A stretch of 64,000 bases of DNA from Callorhinus ursinus (Eukaryota > Chordata > Mammalia > Carnivora > Otariidae): NCBI RefSeq assembly GCF_003265705.1, contig NW_020312775.1, forward strand, positions 6,152,546 to 6,216,545, given 5' to 3'. Of the stretch, positions 59,448 through 64,000 are shown in pieces. How positions within the stretch are numbered: the stretch's first letter is position 1; every line of letters begins with the position of its first letter. A program made the translations under genes and the position numbers. The notes beneath the pieces are model-generated. The model did no database searches. It was not told the origin of the DNA and was given only the letters and a program-made list of their open reading frames with translations.

Positions 59448-60140
59448 AAATAATATTTTCACTGATCCTTGTTATGTGCAGCCTTTACACCCACCATCAT
59501 TAAGTTTTATTTTACTTTCCTTAAAATTGTATATCCTCTTCAATTACTAGACACAGAAAAGATAATCATTTGCCTAGAGCAGAGGTTCATATTACCTATG
59601 TTAGGCCCAAGTTATGCACATGCATACAACTGATCTGCCTGTTTTAAGTGAGCTTTATCATACAAGCAGGGAAGTTAGTGAATGGTTTTGCCTATATCTT
59701 TCAACAAAAGGATCAGGTATGGTCTGTCACCATGGTAATGCCTACAGAGACATTGATGCTTTTAGGTCTATGCCCATTCTATTGCCATATAGATAATGTG
59801 GCTGATTGGATCAAACTGATGTTTTGTTGGAAACCATTCTATTGTGACTCTACCATTTGGAATGTTGACATAGCCACAATACTGTTGGAAGTTCAATCAA
59901 ATAATTCATCATCAGACATCTGATTCAGTGATATATAATCTGGTTGGTGGGCATTGTAATTTTAAAACATATTACCCTACACATGTATACCACAAGTTTA
60001 ACTAAAATTGTATTTTCTCCACCAGTTGTTTTAGATCTATTAAGCCATTCATTTAAGAAGTATGTGGACTATTTCACTATGAACCAGATATTGTGTTAAA
60101 AAATAATATATACAAAGTGAATAAATACAAAATACAAAAT
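59448..60140. other. single-copy DNA
   Basis: No repeat is recognised. Two overlapping frames at 59614-59923 (60 and 91 codons, different phases) have no known protein wording or splice-like context, and I do not call a gene. Confidence 0.5.
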
Positions 60141-60142
60141 AA

Positions 60143-60339
60143 GGGGTGCCTGGGCGGCTCAGTCATTAAGCATCTGCCTTCGGTTCAGGTCATGATCCCA
60201 GGGTCCTGGAATTGAGCCCCGCATCAGGCTCCCTGCTCCCCGGGAAGCCTGCTTCTCCCTCTCCCACTCCCCCTGCTTGTGTTCCCTCTCTTCCTGTGTC
60301 TCTCTCTATCAAATAAATAAATAAATAAAATCTTAAAAA
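60143..60339 (+). mobile_element. Can-SINE, + strand, close to consensus
   Basis: The best preserved SINE here: 'ggggtgcctgggcggctcagtc', 'catctgccttcggttcaggtcatgatcccagggtcctgg', 'ccctctcccactccccctgcttgtg', and an (AAAT)n tail. TSD AATACAAAATAA / AATATAAAATAA (60131-60142 and about 60340-60351). Its form is the one typical of arctoid caniforms. Confidence 0.97.
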
Positions 60340-60354
60340 AATATAAAATAAATA

Positions 60355-60973
60355 ATTAAATAAAAATTAGATAAGATACAGTTCATGCTCTCAGTCTAAT
60401 GGGTAAACCTTTATCTAAACAGACATTTAGAAACATAACATTCTGTTGACAGCCTCAGTCTACATGATTCGTTATCAAATTCTTTTATGGGCTTCTACTT
60501 GACATTTAGACCCAGTTTGATTTCCTGTACCATCAGAGTTCATGTTTATTGATTGGTAGCATTTAGTTAGCATTAAACAAATCTGCTAATTTTTATTTTT
60601 GATACACTAAATTACCTTTTTAAATGTCTTTGTTCCTTTTACTACAATGTGCTATCTTTCATTAATATGGACACATTGTCTGAAGGAGATAAGAAAAGGG
60701 TGATTAATCATATTTCCAGTTCTAATGAAACTCCACTTTTAAAACACAGCTAAATAAGTGATTTATTTAAACAAAAACAAGATCTGTTTTTTGTAACTTT
60801 CTAAGATACTTGTGAAGTGGGTCAGCATTAGCTTAAATGCTATTGTCGGTTCAACAATTTTCATTTGGATGTAAAATGACATTATAAGGTTTTAGTTCTA
60901 TGAAACCATTCCAAAATACATATTTGACATTTTATCTAAGTAGCAAAAGTGATTCACATTTAGAATTTGTTAT
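60355..60973. other. single-copy DNA
   Basis: A/T-rich, no recognised features. Confidence 0.55.
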
Positions 60974-63900
60974 AATAGGGGATTTTAACACTCCACTTAC
61001 ATCAATGGACAGATCATCTAAACAGAAAACCAACAAGGAAAAAATGGCTTTTAAATGACACACTAGAACAAATGGACTTAATAGATGTATTCAGAACATC
61101 CCATCATAAAAAAGGAGAATACAGATTCTTTTCAAGTGCATATGGAACATTCTTCAGAATAGATCACATATCAGGTCACAGAACAGACATCAACAAATTC
61201 AGGAAAATTGAAGTCATACCATGCACCTTTTTGACCACAACACTATGAAACTAAAAGTCAACCATGAGAAAAATTCTGGAAAGACCACAAATACATGGAG
61301 GTTAAACACGCTACTAGACAATGAATGTGTCAACCAAGAAATTAAAGAAGAAATTAAAAAAAATACATGGAAACAAATGAAAATGAAAACACAATGATCC
61401 AAAATATTTGGGCTACAGCAAAAGCAGTCCTAAGAGGGAAGTATACAGCAGGACAGACAATCTCATAAAGCAACAAAAATCTCACATAAACAACCTAGCC
61501 TTACACCAAAACGAAATAGAAAAAAAAAAAAAGGAAGCCTAAAGCCAACAGAAGAAGGTAAATAATAAAGATTAGAGCAGAAATAAATGATATAGAAACA
61601 AACAAACAAAACCAATAGAACAGATCAATGAAACCCTGAGCTGGTTCTTTGAAAAAATTAATAAAATTGATAAACCCCTAGCCAGTCTTATCAAAAAGAA
61701 AAGAGAAGGGACCCAAATAAATAAAATCACAAATGAGAGAGGAGAAATCACAACCATCACCACAGAAATGCAAACGATTATAAGAGAATATTATGAAAAA
61801 AATATGCAAACAAATTGGACAACCTAGAAGAAATGGATAAATTCTCCGTAACATGTAAATTACCAAAGCTGAAACAAGAAAAAATAGAAAACTTGAACAG
61901 ACCAATAACGAGCAAAGAAGTTAAATCACTAATTAAAATGCTACCAGCTAAAAATATTCCAGGGCCAGATGGCTTCAGAGGAGAATTCTACCTAACATTT
62001 AAAGAAGAGTTAATACATATTCTCAAACTATTCCAAAAAATAGAAAAGGGAGGAATACTTCCAAATTCATTCTATGGGGCCAGCACTACCCTTATAACAA
62101 AACCAGACAAAGACTCCACTAAAAAAAGAGAACTACAGGCCAATATCCCTGATGAACATGAATGCAAAAATTCTCAATAAAATACTAATAAACTGAATCC
62201 AACAGTACACTATAAGAATCATTCACCACAATCAACTGAGATTTATTCTTGGGCAACAAGGGTGGTTTAATATTCACGAATCAATCAACATGATACAGAA
62301 CATTAATAAAAGAAAGGATAAGAACTATATGATCCTTTTAATAGATTCAGAAAAAGCTTTTGACAATGTACAACATACATTCATGATAAAAACCCTCAAC
62401 AAACTAGGGTTATAGGAAACATCTCAACACAATAAAGGCCATATACAAAAAACCCAGAGCTAATATTATTATCAATGGGGATAACTGAGACCTTTTCCTC
62501 TACTGTCAGGAACAAAACAGGGATGTCCACTTTAACCACCGTTATTTAATATAGTACAGGAAGTACTAGTCCCAGCAATCAGACCAGAAAAAGAAATAAA
62601 AAGCATCCAAAATCAGCAAGGTAGAAGTCAAATTTTCACTATTTGCAGATGATATGATACTCTACATAGAAAAATTGAGATGACCACCAAAAAATTGGTA
62701 GAACTGAGACACAAATTCAATAAAGTCACTGGATACAAAATTAATGTACAAAAATCTGTTGCATTTCTATACACCAATAAAGGAGCAGGAGAAAGAGAAA
62801 TTAAGGAATCAATCCCATTTACAATTGCACCAAAACCCATAAGATACTTGGGAATAAACCTACCCACAGAGGTGAAAGACCTGTACCCTGAAAAGTATAA
62901 ACCACTGATGAAAGAAATTGAAGATGACACAAAGAAATGCAAAAATATTCCCTCCTCATGGATTGGAAGAACAAATATTGTTTAAAAGTCTGTACTACTC
63001 AAAGCGATCTACTCATTTAATGCAATCCTCATCAAAATACCAACAGCATGTTTTCACAGAACTAGAGCAAACAATCGTACAATTTGTATGGAACCACAAA
63101 AGACCTTGAATAGCAAAAGCAACCTTGAAAATGAAAAGCACAGCTGGAGGCATCACAATTCTGGACTTCAAGTTATATTACAAAGCTGTAGTAATCAAAG
63201 CAGTATGGTACTGGCACAAAGATAGACACATAGATCAATGGAACAGAATAGAAAACCCAGAAATGAACCCACAACTATATGGTCAATTAATCTTTGACAA
63301 AGCAGGAAAGAATATCCAATGGAAAAAAGACAGTCTCTTCAACAAATGGTATTAGGAAAATTGGACAGCAACATGCCAAAGAATGATACTAGACCACTCT
63401 CTTACACCATACACAAAAATAAATTCAAAATGGATGGAAGATCTAAATATGAGACTGGAAACCATTAAAATCCTAGAGGAGAACACAGGCAGTAACCTCT
63501 TTGACACCAGCTGCAGCAACTTCTTACTAGATGTGTCTCTTGAGGTAAGGGAAACAAAAGCAAGAATAAACTGTTGGGACATCATCAAAATAAAACACTT
63601 TGGCATAGCGGAGGGAACAGCAAAACTGAAAGGCAAACTGTGGGAGAAGATATTTGCAAATGAAATATCTGATAACCAGTTAGTATTGAAAATATATAAA
63701 GAACTTATAAAAGTCAACCCCCCCAAAACAAATAATCTAATTAAAAAGTGGGGGAAGACATGAATGGATATTTTTCCAAAGAAGACATCCAGATGGCCAA
63801 CAGACACATGAAAAGATGTTCAACATCAGTGATCATCAGGGAAATACAAATCAAAACTACAATGAGATATCACCTTACATCTGTCAGAATAGCTAAAATC

Positions 63901-64000
63901 AACACAAGAAACAGCTTGTTCTGGCAAGGATGTAGAGAAAGGGGAACCCTCCTGTACTGTGGGTGGGAATGCAAACTGGTGCAACCACTATGGCAAACAT
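60974..64000 (+). mobile_element. L1-10: 5'-truncated LINE-1 running off the window
   Basis: L1 text begins abruptly inside ORF2 at 'ataggggattttaacactcc' (the GDFN motif) and runs through to the C-terminal region at 64000. ORF1, the 5' UTR and the first part of the endonuclease are absent. That is ordinary 5' truncation. The 3' UTR and TSD lie beyond the window. Confidence 0.93.
60974..64000 (+). pseudogene. L1-10 ORF2 remnant
   Basis: Endonuclease text starts at GDFN. The linker and the first reverse transcriptase block are open at 61815-62180 ('[20 protein letters not shown]', '[10 protein letters not shown]'). The catalytic box FADD is kept at about 62638-62660 ('SLFADDMIL'). 'KRYLGINLPTEVKDLYPEKYKP'-type text is at 62680-62985, and C-terminal text is at 63125-63763 ('[22 protein letters not shown]' region). 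Frame changes separate the blocks, so no full protein is made. Confidence 0.92.

Noticed and set aside
59614..59923. Pair of overlapping frames (60 and 91 codons) in single-copy DNA
   Set aside because: Different phases, no motif, no splice or polyadenylation context. Length is within chance expectation for 64 kb.
1..64000. Window start and end as two halves of one L1 (circular or repeated sequence)
   Set aside because: Both ends are + strand ORF2, but the text at 63440-64000 overlaps in content with 1-570 and does not continue into it. The wording also differs in detail, so they are two separate copies.

Overview
This is mammalian genomic DNA from a carnivore, most likely an arctoid caniform (bear, seal or mustelid group). 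The diagnostic signal is a set of short tRNA-Lys-derived Can-SINEs with the head 'CCTGGGTGGCTCAG', an AG/CT-rich body and an AATAAA-rich tail. Their wording fits neither the dog nor the cat SINE consensus as I know them. Exact species cannot be read from the window. I found no host protein-coding gene, rRNA, intact tRNA gene or CRISPR array. All long reading frames are pieces of L1 ORF1 or ORF2, or antisense shadows of them.

Layout. 1-1195: 3' end of a + strand L1. 1196-3660: old diverged DNA with ancient L1 fragments. 3670-10187: near full-length L1 (here L1-2), minus strand. 10188-16078: mostly single-copy DNA with two SINEs, L2-like and MIR relics, a (CA)n tract and a possible LTR. 16079 to about 23110: L1-3, minus, carrying a SINE and a solo LTR inside its ORF2. 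23115-25290: old repeats interrupted by a second solo LTR. 25290-37734: an old minus-strand L1 (L1-4) split in two by a younger full-length minus-strand L1 (L1-5, 26160-32821). 37735-44712: a short L1 3' piece and then full-length L1-7, minus. 44713-49580: single-copy DNA, older L1 pieces and two SINEs. 49594-55988: full-length L1-8, + strand, with a candidate target-site duplication (TSD). 55989-60973: single-copy DNA, SINEs and a 5'-inverted L1. 60974-64000: + strand L1 (L1-10), 5' truncated and running off the window.

The DNA does not encode a cooperating gene system. It is a record of successive retrotransposition. Nesting gives relative ages: the SINEs and LTRs inside L1-3, the SINE inside L1-5, and L1-5 inside L1-4 are each younger than their hosts. 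Three observations deserve most attention. L1-2 and L1-8 share several ORF2-disabling changes, as if copied from an already defective source. One L1 has about 420 bp of ORF2 replaced by about 160 bp of unrelated GC-rich DNA. The least decayed L1 has a tandemly duplicated 5' UTR segment. Repeat boundaries are by eye and accurate to about 10-30 bp unless a TSD is given.
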